A model generated the notes under the pieces. That model saw only the letters and a list, made by a program, of their open reading frames with translations, ran no database searches and was not told the DNA's origin. From JAGRKR01 sp041397725 (GTDB lineage: Bacteria; Pseudomonadota; Alphaproteobacteria; Rhizobiales; Hyphomicrobiaceae): a stretch of 64,000 bases of DNA. The position numbers were made by a program, and so were the translations under genes. Each line of letters opens with the position of its first letter. Within the stretch, counting starts at the first letter, position 1. Shown here piece by piece: positions 8,465-17,161 of the stretch. The DNA lies in contig JAWKVZ010000004.1 in assembly GCA_041397725.1 (NCBI GenBank), positions 248,001 to 312,000 of the forward strand. Reading direction: 5' to 3'.

Positions 8465-9604
8465 TTGCATATCGCGGACCTCGAAACGCCTTGCCTGTTG
8501 CTGGACGTCGAGCGGCTCGACGCCAACCAGGCGCGCATGGCCGGCCACCTCGTCGAGCTCGGTGTCTCGTTCCGACCGCACATGAAGACGGCCAAGAGCA
8601 TCGACGTGGCGCGACGGATCATGCCGCCCGAGGCGAAAGGCGCCCGCATCACCGTCTCGACCCTCAAGGAGGCCGACTATTTCGCCAGCCACGGCTACCG
8701 CGACATCCTCTACGCCGTGGGCATTGCGCCGGGCAAGCTCGGCCATGCCGCGCAGCTCGTTCGCCAGGGCGTCGATCTGGTGCTGACGCTCGACAACCTC
8801 GAGGCCGCCCGCCAGCTCGTCGAGCACAGCCGCGACCTCGGCGTTTCCTTCCGCGTCGTCGTCGAGATCGATTCCGACGGTCACAGGTCCGGCGTGAAGC
8901 CCGGCGACCCGCTGCTGGTCGAGATCGCGCGCACGCTCAAGGCGTCGCTTGGCTGCCGGCCGGTAGGCGTCATGACGCATGCAGGGGAATCATACAATTG
9001 CGGCTCGATCGACGAGATCCGCGCCATGGCCGAACGCGAGCGGGCGGCAGTCGCCCATTCGGCGCGCCTGCTCGCCAAGGCGGGTTTCCAGCCCGAGATC
9101 GTCTCCGTCGGCTCGACCCCGACCGCGACGTTTGCCGAGCGCCTCGATGGCGTCACCGAGGTCCGGGCCGGCGTCTACATGTTCCAGGATCTGGTCATGG
9201 CCGGCCTCGGTGTCTGCCAGCCAGAGGACATCGCACTCACCGTCCTGACCACGGTCATCGGTCATCAGCGCGACAAGGGCTGGATCATCACCGATGGCGG
9301 CTGGATGGCCATGTCGCGGGACCGCGGGACGGCGCGACAGGCGGTCGATTGCGGCTATGGCCGCGTTGCCGACCGCACCGGCCGGCTGCTCGACGACCTG
9401 ATCGTTGCCGACGCCAACCAGGAGCACGGCATCGTCCGGCGCCGCCAGGGTGGCCCGCTCGACATCGAGCGCTTTCCTGTCGGCACGCTGCTGCGTGTCC
9501 TGCCCAACCATGCGTGCGCCACCGCCGCCCAGTACGACCGCTATCACGTCCTCGAGGGCGGCCGAGAAGTCGTCGCCGAATGGCCGCGCATCAACGGCTG
9601 GTGA
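8465..9604 (+). CDS. DSD1 family PLP-dependent enzyme (D-serine dehydratase / D-threonine aldolase type)
   Basis: A fold-type III PLP enzyme like alanine racemase. The PLP-binding Lys is in SFRPHMKTAKS near residue 44 and the zinc-type C-terminal motif is PNHACAT. The DITDGGWMA and AGVYMFQD segments are typical of D-threonine aldolase / eukaryote-type D-serine dehydratase relatives. I place the start at TTG 8465 (379 residues) because AGGAGAG at 8451-8457 is 7 bases upstream and the family starts with IADLETP. An ATG at 8402 would add 21 unlikely residues. The exact D-amino acid or beta-hydroxy amino acid substrate is unknown. Confidence 0.83.
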   Translation: MHIADLETPCLLLDVERLDANQARMAGHLVELGVSFRPHMKTAKSIDVARRIMPPEAKGARITVSTLKEADYFASHGYRDILYAVGIAPGKLGHAAQLVRQGVDLVLTLDNLEAARQLVEHSRDLGVSFRVVVEIDSDGHRSGVKPGDPLLVEIARTLKASLGCRPVGVMTHAGESYNCGSIDEIRAMAERERAAVAHSARLLAKAGFQPEIVSVGSTPTATFAERLDGVTEVRAGVYMFQDLVMAGLGVCQPEDIALTVLTTVIGHQRDKGWIITDGGWMAMSRDRGTARQAVDCGYGRVADRTGRLLDDLIVADANQEHGIVRRRQGGPLDIERFPVGTLLRVLPNHACATAAQYDRYHVLEGGREVVAEWPRINGW

Positions 9605-9618
9605 AGGGGGCCGAGGCC

Positions 9619-10590
9619 GTGACCGCCGATATCAGCGAGAAGCCCGGACGCCCCGACCGCGAGCAGGTCGCCGATGCTGCACCCGGAAACTGGGTCGACC
9701 ATTGGGCGCCGCGCGCGATCCGTCCCTATCTGCGCCTGGCGCGCGCCGACCGGCCGATCGGCGTCTGGCTGCTACTCTGGCCCTGCTGGTGGTCGCAGTC
9801 GCTGGCCACGTTGAGCAATGGGCACGCCTATCCGAGCCCCTGGCTGCTGCTGCTTTTCGCCGTCGGCGCATTCGTCATGCGCGGGGCCGGATGCGCCTAT
9901 AACGACATCGTCGACCGCGAGTTCGACGCCAAGGTCGCCCGCACCGCGAGCCGCCCCATACCCTCGGGACAGATTTCCGTGCCGGCCGCCAAGATCTTCA
10001 TGGTGGCGCTGAGCCTCGTCGGCTTTCTCGTGCTCATCCAGCTCAACTGGTTCTCCGTCTGGCTCGGCATCGGCTCGCTGGCGCTGATCGCGCTCTATCC
10101 CTTCATGAAGCGGATCACCTATTTTCCGCAGATCGTGCTCGGCCTCACTTTCAACTGGGGCGCGCTCATGGGCTGGGCCGCGGTCGAGGGCAAGCTCGCT
10201 GTGGCGCCGCTGCTGCTCTATGCCGGCTCGGTGCTGTGGACCATCGGCTACGACACGATCTATGCGCACCAGGACAAGGAGGACGACATCGCGCTCGGCC
10301 TCAAATCGACGGCGATCCGGTTCGGTGAGGCGTCGCCCTATTGGGTCGGCGGTCTTTATGGAGCCGCCTGGTTGTTGTTCGTCGGGGCCGGACTGGCCGT
10401 GGGCGCTCATCTCGTGTTCTTCGCCGCCCTGGCCCTGGTCGCACTCCACTTCGCCTGGCAGGCGGCGACCCTGGACATCGAAGACGCCGACGGCTGCCTC
10501 GTGAGGTTCCGCTCGAACCGGAATGTCGGCTGGATCGTGTGGATCGGGCTTCTGGTCGACATCGGCCTCAGCACGATCGCCGGCTTCTGA
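9619..10590 (+). CDS. ubiA: 4-hydroxybenzoate octaprenyltransferase UbiA
   Basis: A 323-residue integral membrane prenyltransferase for ubiquinone synthesis, attaching the polyprenyl chain to 4-hydroxybenzoate. The two Mg-diphosphate motifs are present: NDIVDREFD at 95-103 and YDTIYAHQDKEDD at 211-223. About eight hydrophobic helices and the WPCWW segment fit the family. The GTG at 9619 has AAGGGGG 8 bases upstream; ATG 9580 and GTG 9601 are alternatives that overlap or touch the preceding gene. The gene follows the DSD1-type gene by 14 bases. Confidence 0.93.
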   Translation: MTADISEKPGRPDREQVADAAPGNWVDHWAPRAIRPYLRLARADRPIGVWLLLWPCWWSQSLATLSNGHAYPSPWLLLLFAVGAFVMRGAGCAYNDIVDREFDAKVARTASRPIPSGQISVPAAKIFMVALSLVGFLVLIQLNWFSVWLGIGSLALIALYPFMKRITYFPQIVLGLTFNWGALMGWAAVEGKLAVAPLLLYAGSVLWTIGYDTIYAHQDKEDDIALGLKSTAIRFGEASPYWVGGLYGAAWLLFVGAGLAVGAHLVFFAALALVALHFAWQAATLDIEDADGCLVRFRSNRNVGWIVWIGLLVDIGLSTIAGF

Positions 10591-10944
10591 GAGAGCGCAG
10601 GGCCCGCGAGATCACCTGGCGCTCGCTCTCATTCGCGGCCAATCGCACCCCTGAAACGCCGGAGCGCGCCCTGCTGGTGCAGGACGCGCTCTCTAACGTA
10701 CGCCACGCTGTCAACTCTCGAGCGGGTTGTTCTACGCAACCTCTTGAGGACTGTACTGTGACACGAAAAGCTTCCAACTCGCTTAATCGACAGGCTCAAG
10801 CCTGCGTTGACAGGCATGCCACTTTGACACACGGCCCGCTCCGTCCCGCCCATGGTCGGGTTGCCGACGCCGTCGAGGCGGGATATGTGCTGGGCAGAAG
10901 CCGGCGGCCATCTCGATCGCGGCTCGAGCCAACGGAGGATCGCG
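10591..10944. other. 354-base intergenic stretch
   Basis: I see no gene here. The only frames are shadows without start sites or protein-like composition. Two TTGACA hexamers (10807-10812 and 10824-10829) resemble -35 elements for the following DUF4170 gene, but neither has a good -10 at the right distance. No terminator with a T-run is visible after ubiA. Confidence 0.4.
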
Positions 10945-11208
10945 GTGAGCCAGTCCACGGACCAGCCGGATGCCCAGAGCCGGACACCTCGCCAGCTTCT
11001 GCATCTGGTCTTCGGCGGTGAACTCTCGTCGATCGAGTCGATCACGTTCAACGACTTGAGTCAGCTCGACATCGTCGGCATCTATCCGAGCTACGCCGAG
11101 GCCTACAAGGCCTGGCAGGGTGTTGCGCAACGCACCGTCGACAATGCCCACATGCGCTATTTCATCGTGCATATCCATCGCCTGCTCGACCCGGCGGCGA
11201 CGCCCTAG
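10945..11208 (+). CDS. DUF4170 domain protein
   Basis: An 87-residue protein. The core FGGEL...FNDLSQLDIVGIYPSY then AYKAWQGVAQRTVDNAHMRYFIVH matches the DUF4170 family, small alphaproteobacterial proteins commonly placed beside Kdo-transferase and lipid A genes. Its biochemical role is unknown. The GTG at 10945 is chosen because GGAGG (10934-10938) is 6 bases upstream; the frame is open further back without support. It is the first gene of the envelope block here, 44 bases before the ABC exporter gene. Confidence 0.8.
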   Translation: MSQSTDQPDAQSRTPRQLLHLVFGGELSSIESITFNDLSQLDIVGIYPSYAEAYKAWQGVAQRTVDNAHMRYFIVHIHRLLDPAATP

Positions 11209-11252
11209 GCGGCGGTCGCGGGCGACGCGCCGGCATCAGGAGACACGACATC

Positions 11253-13118
11253 GTGCAGAAGGACGGTCCAGCGCCAGCAGCCGCGACCGGGGTAGGGCCG
11301 GCCAAGGGCGGCGAGCCCCCGGTCGGCCGCGCGCGCCCGCCCGGCCTGCTGCGCCGCTGCCTCGCCGCCTGGATCTGGCCCCGCTGGCGCGCGCTGGCCG
11401 GCGCCCTGCTGTTGATGGCGGGACTCGCCGCCGCCACGGGCGCCTACCCACAGATCATCAAGCACGCCTTCGACGGCCTTTCCTCGGGCCGGCTGGAAAT
11501 GGTCTGGTCGATCCTGGTCGTCATCGTCCTGGTGACCATGCTCCGCGCGCTGCTGCTCTATCTGACGGCGACGGTCACCAGCCGCATCGTGCTGCGCATG
11601 GCGGTGGACATCCAGAAGCAGGTCTTCGCCCACCTCTTGCAGTCGGACTACGCCCGCCTCGCACGCGATGCGCCGGGCGAGCTCGTCTCGCGCCTGACCA
11701 ACGACGTGCAGCTGGTGCAGCAGGCGGTACAGGCCGGCATCAATACCGCTGTTCGCGACAGCCTGATGATCGCCGCGCTCGTCGCCTACATGTTCTACAC
11801 CGATTGGGTCATGTCGCTGATCGTGCTCGGCGTCTACCCGCTGGCGATCCTGCCCATCGCCCAGATCGGCCAGCGCCTCAAGCGCGTCGCGAAGCGCACC
11901 CAGGCGGAGCTCGGCGACATGACCTCGCTGCTCTCTGAGAAGCTCGCTGGCGCACGCCTGATCAAGACGTTCCGCCTGGAAGGCTACGCGGCGCGACGGC
12001 TCAGCGAGAGCTTCGACCAGATTTTCACGCTGCGCATGAAGGCGGTGCGCAATCGCGCCAAGCTCGACCCGATGCTCGAGGCGTTCGGTGGCATTGCCGT
12101 CGCCGGCGTGGTGGCGCTGGCGACCTGGCGCATCTCGAGCGGCATCAACACCATCGGCGACTTCATGGCCTTCGTGACGGCGCTGTTCATGGCCGCCCAG
12201 CCGACACGCGGGCTCGGCAACCTCAATGCCAAGGTGCAGGAGGGTCTGGCGGCGGCCGAGCGGATCTTCGCCCTGCTCGACGAGGCGCCACGCATCGTCG
12301 ACAAGGCCGGCGCGAAGCCTCTCACCGTCGGCGCGGGCGCCATCACCTTCGACCGAGTCGGCTTCGCGTACGACGGCGGCCCGGAACACTCGCGCGCCAT
12401 CCGCGACTTCACGCTCGACGTCCGCGGAGGCGCCACGGTGGCGTTGGTCGGTCGCTCCGGCGCCGGCAAGTCGACCATCATCAATCTGGTGCCGCGCCTC
12501 TTCGATGCGACCGAGGGACGAATCCTGATCGACGGTCAGGACATCCGCGACGTCACCGTCGCGAGCCTGCGCGATGCCATCGCCATCGTCAGCCAGGATG
12601 TGACGCTGTTCGACGACACGATCCGCGCCAACATCGCCTTGGGCCGGCTCGGCGCCAGCGAAGATGAGATCGTCGCCGCTGCTAAGGCGGCAGCCGCCCA
12701 CGAGTTCATCCTTGCCCAGCCCAACGGCTATCAGACGACGATCGGCGACAGGGGCCAGAGGCTTTCCGGCGGCCAGCGGCAGCGGCTGGCGCTGGCGCGC
12801 GCCATCCTGAAGAACGCGCCGATCCTCCTGCTCGACGAGGCGACGAGCGCGCTCGACGCCGATTCTGAAAGGCTGGTGCAGGAAGCGCTCGCCCGCTTCA
12901 CGCGCAATCGCACCACGCTGGTCATCGCGCATCGGCTCTCGACCGTGCAGAGTGCCGATCTCATCTGCGTGATGGAGGACGGCACGCTGATCGAATCCGG
13001 CACCCACGCCGACCTGCTCGCCCAGGGCGGCACCTATGCCCGGCTGACGCGCACTCAGCTGTTCACCGCAGAGCCTGCCGCGGAGGCACCCAGCGAGACA
13101 TCCCGCGCGCCGGCCTGA
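11253..13118 (+). CDS. MsbA-like ABC exporter (fused permease-ATPase half transporter)
   Basis: A 621-residue protein with a six-helix type IV exporter domain (about 30-330) followed by an ATPase domain. The Walker A GRSGAGKST is at 400-408, the signature LSGGQ at 504-508, and the Walker B ILLLDEATSALD has D528/E529. Such homodimers flip lipids or export hydrophobic molecules at the inner membrane. Its position between DUF4170 and the Kdo/lipid A genes makes lipid A-core flipping the best guess (MsbA), though drug or lipid exporters of the same family cannot be excluded. The GTG start at 11253 has AGGAGA about 9 bases upstream. Confidence 0.87.
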   Translation: MQKDGPAPAAATGVGPAKGGEPPVGRARPPGLLRRCLAAWIWPRWRALAGALLLMAGLAAATGAYPQIIKHAFDGLSSGRLEMVWSILVVIVLVTMLRALLLYLTATVTSRIVLRMAVDIQKQVFAHLLQSDYARLARDAPGELVSRLTNDVQLVQQAVQAGINTAVRDSLMIAALVAYMFYTDWVMSLIVLGVYPLAILPIAQIGQRLKRVAKRTQAELGDMTSLLSEKLAGARLIKTFRLEGYAARRLSESFDQIFTLRMKAVRNRAKLDPMLEAFGGIAVAGVVALATWRISSGINTIGDFMAFVTALFMAAQPTRGLGNLNAKVQEGLAAAERIFALLDEAPRIVDKAGAKPLTVGAGAITFDRVGFAYDGGPEHSRAIRDFTLDVRGGATVALVGRSGAGKSTIINLVPRLFDATEGRILIDGQDIRDVTVASLRDAIAIVSQDVTLFDDTIRANIALGRLGASEDEIVAAAKAAAAHEFILAQPNGYQTTIGDRGQRLSGGQRQRLALARAILKNAPILLLDEATSALDADSERLVQEALARFTRNRTTLVIAHRLSTVQSADLICVMEDGTLIESGTHADLLAQGGTYARLTRTQLFTAEPAAEAPSETSRAPA

Positions 13119-13126
13119 GCCGGCGC
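13107..13126. terminator. Hairpin overlapping the exporter stop codon, between convergent genes
   Basis: A perfect 8-bp stem, GCGCCGGC / GCCGGCGC, encloses a CTGA loop that contains part of the stop codon of the ABC exporter. The convergent phosphatase gene ends 7 bases further. No T-run follows, so terminator function for either strand is tentative. Confidence 0.35.
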
Positions 13127-13132
13127 CATCGG

Positions 13133-13870
13133 CTACTCTCGGCGCAGGATGGTGTTGACGACGGCATTGGCCCAGCCGCGCGCCTTGAACTGGCGCTTCA
13201 GCTCATCCGCGTCGTAGACCGTGTCGACCCAATCGAAGAACGCGATCGGATGCTCGCGGCTGTAGGCCAGATAGCTTTCGAAGAAGTAGTCGAGGATGCC
13301 CGTATCCGCCTGTCGGAAGTGACCGAAGCGGGCGGAAAGCTGCCTGCGGGCCTCGTCCACCGGCTTTCCCTCGACGGCAATGAGATAAAGCACGCTCATC
13401 AGCCCGACCCGGTCGGCGCCAGACTTGCAGTGCATGAGCATGGGGTATTCGACGCGCTTGAACAGCTCGCGCGCGCCGCGGATCTCCTCGCGCGTCGGCG
13501 CCGCCCGCGAGCGAACCTGATAGTTCTCGAGCCGCACACCGTGGCGCGCACACGCCTTTTCCTCGAGCCAGTAGCTGCCGCAGTACCGCTCACCCCGCAG
13601 ATTGACGATGGTGCGGATGCCTGCGCGCGCCGCCGCCCGGATATGATGCGGGGCCGGCTGCGCCATGCGCCAGACGTTGCCGGCGATCTTGTGGCGGTTG
13701 GGATAGATCACCCGGAAAATGCCGTGATCCACGAACAGCATGTCGAGATAGTTGACGACGGGCCCCAGGCTCGACCGGACCCAACCGGGGCTGGCCTCGA
13801 ACGCGCCCTGGCGCAGCGCACGGACCTTCCGGCGCAAGGCTCGTCGCTGCTCCTTCGCAATCTTCGCCAT
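13133..13870 (-). CDS. Tyrosine-protein phosphatase (dual-specificity type)
   Basis: A 245-residue protein with the CX5R phosphatase loop HCKSGADRVG (C148, R154) and an upstream NLRGE segment typical of the bacterial DSP-like phosphatases. The N-terminus is very basic (KIAKEQRRALRRKVRALR) and has no signal peptide, so it is probably cytoplasmic and may contact membranes or acidic partners. It sits between an MsbA-like exporter and the Kdo/lipid A genes but on the opposite strand. A dephosphorylating role in envelope biogenesis is inference from place only; the substrate is unknown. Confidence 0.8.
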   Translation of the reverse strand: MAKIAKEQRRALRRKVRALRQGAFEASPGWVRSSLGPVVNYLDMLFVDHGIFRVIYPNRHKIAGNVWRMAQPAPHHIRAAARAGIRTIVNLRGERYCGSYWLEEKACARHGVRLENYQVRSRAAPTREEIRGARELFKRVEYPMLMHCKSGADRVGLMSVLYLIAVEGKPVDEARRQLSARFGHFRQADTGILDYFFESYLAYSREHPIAFFDWVDTVYDADELKRQFKARGWANAVVNTILRRE

Positions 13871-14084
13871 ATGCTCCGATCAGTCCTGTGCGAGCCTGCG
13901 GGAATTCGCCTTAGACGCCAGCGCCCGGAAAGGGCGTGACAAGCTCAAATCCGAACCGGCGGCGACTGAGGAACTGCGCATATCGCCGCGCCCGTGGACG
14001 GACTCCCTGCTTGCCTTTGGCAAGCGGTTAATATCCGCTATAGAAACGCGCAGCAACGGACCGATCGCAATCGCCGCGGGGACC

Positions 14085-16130
14085 ATGGCCAAGTCTACGG
14101 ATATAGCATCGGACAAGGTCGGCCTTCACTATCGTGTCGCCGGGCGGCTGGCGGCTGCCTATATCCGGTTCGTCTTCGCAACATCGCGCGTGGTCTCCGA
14201 ACCGGAGGATTTCGCGGCCAAGATCGGCAGATTGCATCCTGGCGTGCTCGCCATGTGGCACGGCCAGTTCATGTTGGTGCCCAACATCAACCCGAACCGG
14301 CTGCCGGTCCGGATCTTCGTGGCCAAGCACGCCGACGCCGAGGTTCTGGGCCAGGCCTTGACCCACTTTGGCATGGAGTTGATCCGCGGTGCCGGGTCCG
14401 GAACCCGTCAGCGGGACCGCGGCGGCATGCAGGCGTTCCGCTACGCCGTCAAGTCCGGCGAGGACGGCTGGACCGTAGCGCTGACCGGGGACATACCGCC
14501 CGGCCCAGCCCGCAAAGCCGGGATCGGCATCGTCATGATCGCGCGCCAGACCGGCTTGAGCATCGTGCCGGCGGCCATGGCCACGTCCCGCTATATCGCG
14601 CTCGACACCTGGAGCCGCTTCACGATCAACCTGCCGTTCTCGAAGCTCGGCATCGTCGTCGGCGACCCGATAAAGGTTCCCAAGGACGCGGACTCCGCTG
14701 AGGTGGAGCGCCTGCGCCTCGAGGTCGAGAACCAGCTCAACGCCGTCACGTTGCGCGCCTACGCCCTCGCCGGCAGCGACCCCATGGGCGCGACCCCGCG
14801 TCTCGCCTGGCCGCCGGGAACCGCCCCCATCGAGAAGCCCGGCCTTCTCCTCAAGGCGTATCGCCTGGGCACGCGCGCACTCACGCCGATCGCACCCATC
14901 ATCCTGCGTCATCGACTGAAGCGGCATAAGGAGGACCCGGACCGGCTCGCAGAGCGCCAGGGCGTCGCCGGCCTGCCGCGACCGGCCGGCCCGCTCGTCT
15001 GGCTGCATGCCGCGAGCGTCGGCGAGGTCAACGCCATCCTACCCGTCATAACGGCGCTGGCGGCCGCCCGGCCGGATCTCAAGCTGTTGCTGACCTCGGG
15101 CACTGTGACATCGGCCAGCTTGGCGGCCGAGCGCCTGGGGACGAGCGCCATTCATCAGTACGTGCCGCTGGACACGCCTCGGTATGTCGCGCGTTTTCTC
15201 GATCACTGGTCGCCGGATCTGGCGGTGTTCACGGAAAGCGAAATCTGGCCCAATCTCATTCTCTCCGCCGCCGAGCGGAAAATTCCGGCAGTCCTGGTGA
15301 ATGCGCGCATGTCGAAGCGTTCGTTCCGCAAGTGGCGCCGCTTCGGCAGCGTCAGCGCCCCGTTGTTCAGCCGCTTCGATCGCATCCTCGCGCAGAACGA
15401 GAAGCTTGCGCGCCGCTTCATCGAGGTCGGCGCCCGCCGGGCCGATGGTGTCGGCAATCTGAAAGCCGATGCGCCGCCCTTGCCGGTCGACGAGGTCGAG
15501 TTGCGCCGTCTCTCCCGCGCCATGGAGGGCCGCGCGGTGCTGCTGGCGGCCAGCACACACGAGGGCGAGGAGGCCATCGTCGCGGAAGCCCATCGCCGCC
15601 TTGCCGTGACCCAGCCCGGGTTCCACACCATCATCGTGCCCCGCCATCCCGAGCGAGGCGCAGCCATTGCCGCTCAGCTCGCAGGGACAGGGCTGCGCGT
15701 CGCCCGCCGCGCGCTCGGCGAGTTGCCGACGCCGGAGACCGACATCTACGTCGCCGACACACTCGGCGAGCTCGGGACGTTCTACTCGCTGACCAGAATC
15801 GCCTTCGTCGGCGGCTCTCTTGTCGCCCACGGCGGCCAGAACCCGATCGAGCCGGTTCGCCTCGGGTGTTTCGCCCTGACCGGCCCGTCACGCCACAACT
15901 TCGACGACATCTACGACACTCTGATCCAGCACGGCGTCGCCGCCGAGGTGACGTCGGCCGATGACATCGTCGAGGCCGTCAGGTCGCGGGCCGACGACCC
16001 GGCCGCCGCCGCAGCCTTCGAGCAGAAGTCGAGGGCCGCGCTCGCCTCGCTGACCGGCGCGCTCGAGCGGACGGTCGCCGCCCTGCTGGACTACATCCCC
16101 ACCGACGCAGGGCTGAAGCGTGCCTCCTAG
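14085..16130 (+). CDS. waaA: Fused DUF374 lysophospholipid-type acyltransferase and WaaA 3-deoxy-D-manno-octulosonic acid transferase
   Basis: A 681-residue two-domain protein. Residues about 1-225 are a DUF374/LpxL-like acyltransferase domain (MWHGQFMLVP; RDRGGMQAFRYAV; GDIPPGPARKAG). A short Pro-rich linker follows (about 229-250). From about 255 to 681 it is a WaaA/KdtA glycosyltransferase with WLHAASVGE (E314) and TESEIWPN (383-390), plus the C-terminal GGSLVAHGGQNPIEP donor site. WaaA adds Kdo from CMP-Kdo to lipid IVA at the inner membrane. In many relatives these are two adjacent genes; here they are one uninterrupted frame. The ATG at 14085 is the best start; its ribosome site is weak. 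lpxK follows with an 11-base overlap. Confidence 0.88.
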   Translation: MAKSTDIASDKVGLHYRVAGRLAAAYIRFVFATSRVVSEPEDFAAKIGRLHPGVLAMWHGQFMLVPNINPNRLPVRIFVAKHADAEVLGQALTHFGMELIRGAGSGTRQRDRGGMQAFRYAVKSGEDGWTVALTGDIPPGPARKAGIGIVMIARQTGLSIVPAAMATSRYIALDTWSRFTINLPFSKLGIVVGDPIKVPKDADSAEVERLRLEVENQLNAVTLRAYALAGSDPMGATPRLAWPPGTAPIEKPGLLLKAYRLGTRALTPIAPIILRHRLKRHKEDPDRLAERQGVAGLPRPAGPLVWLHAASVGEVNAILPVITALAAARPDLKLLLTSGTVTSASLAAERLGTSAIHQYVPLDTPRYVARFLDHWSPDLAVFTESEIWPNLILSAAERKIPAVLVNARMSKRSFRKWRRFGSVSAPLFSRFDRILAQNEKLARRFIEVGARRADGVGNLKADAPPLPVDEVELRRLSRAMEGRAVLLAASTHEGEEAIVAEAHRRLAVTQPGFHTIIVPRHPERGAAIAAQLAGTGLRVARRALGELPTPETDIYVADTLGELGTFYSLTRIAFVGGSLVAHGGQNPIEPVRLGCFALTGPSRHNFDDIYDTLIQHGVAAEVTSADDIVEAVRSRADDPAAAAAFEQKSRAALASLTGALERTVAALLDYIPTDAGLKRAS

Positions 16131-17142
16131 CGAGCCCGGCTGGTGGTATGCCGAGCAGCCCGGCTCCATGGCGCGCGCGCTCGCGCCCGTTGCCGCGCTC
16201 TGGGGGCTCGTCGCACGCCGGCGTCTGGCCAGCGCGCCCCGCTATCGGCCGAAGGTGCCGGTTCTCTGCGCCGGCAATTTCACCGCCGGCGGCACCGGCA
16301 AGACACCGCTGGCGCTCCACCTCGGCCATCTGTTGCACGAGGCGGGCGAGCGACCGGGCTTCCTCTCCCGCGGCTACGGTGGCACGCTGCGCGGCCCCGT
16401 CCGCGTCGACCCGGAACGCCACGGCACGGCCGAGGTCGGTGACGAGCCGCTGCTCCTGGCCGCCGCGGCCATGGCTGTCGTAGCGCGGGACCGGGCGGCC
16501 GGCGCTGTGGACCTCGAGCAGCGCGGCGCCAGCGTCATCGTCATGGATGACGGGTTGCAGAACCCGCAGATCGCCAAGGACCTGACGTTTGCCGTCGTGG
16601 ATGGCGAGCGCGGCATCGGCAATGGCGAGGTCATGCCGGCGGGTCCGCTGCGCGCGCCGCTCGCGAGCCAGCTCGCCATCACCGACGCCATCGTGATCAT
16701 GCAGGGCAGCAGCCCTCAAGCCCCCTTCGTCGGCGACCTCCGCTCGCGCTTCCCCGGCCCCGTCCTCGAAGGAACGCTGGCGCCGGCGGAAGACACGGCT
16801 TGGCTCGCCGGTGTGCCGGTCGTCGCCTACGCCGGGATCGGCCGTCCTGCCAAGCTCTTCGCCTCCCTGGACGAGCTCGGGGCCCGGCTCGTCGAGCGCG
16901 TGAGCTTTCCCGATCATCACCGGTTCAGCGAGGCAGACGCCCGCCGCCTGCTGGCGCTGGCGAGCCGTCATGACGCCATGCTGGTGACCACGGCAAAGGA
17001 CCGGATTAGGCTTGCCGGCGCGCAGGGGTTGCTCGCAGAGCTGCGGGAGAGCTCGCGCGTGCTTCCCGTCCGCCTGACGCTCAAACCCGGCGACGACGAG
17101 CGTCTTCTCGCGCTGGTGCAGGGCGTCTTGCGCAAGGCCTGA
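16120..17142 (+). CDS. lpxK: Tetraacyldisaccharide 4'-kinase LpxK
   Basis: A 340-residue inner-membrane-associated kinase that phosphorylates the 4' position of the lipid A disaccharide. It shows the N-terminal WWY and hydrophobic anchor, the P-loop AGNFTAGGTGKTP at 51-63, the LSRGYGG segment, VGDEPLLLA, and MDDGLQNP. The start is GTG 16120, inside the end of the waaA fusion gene, so the two are translationally coupled. Length is normal for the family. With the upstream genes it completes the late lipid A/Kdo steps. Confidence 0.93.
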   Translation: MPPSEPGWWYAEQPGSMARALAPVAALWGLVARRRLASAPRYRPKVPVLCAGNFTAGGTGKTPLALHLGHLLHEAGERPGFLSRGYGGTLRGPVRVDPERHGTAEVGDEPLLLAAAAMAVVARDRAAGAVDLEQRGASVIVMDDGLQNPQIAKDLTFAVVDGERGIGNGEVMPAGPLRAPLASQLAITDAIVIMQGSSPQAPFVGDLRSRFPGPVLEGTLAPAEDTAWLAGVPVVAYAGIGRPAKLFASLDELGARLVERVSFPDHHRFSEADARRLLALASRHDAMLVTTAKDRIRLAGAQGLLAELRESSRVLPVRLTLKPGDDERLLALVQGVLRKA

Positions 17143-17161
17143 GGACGACGGACGGCCGGCG

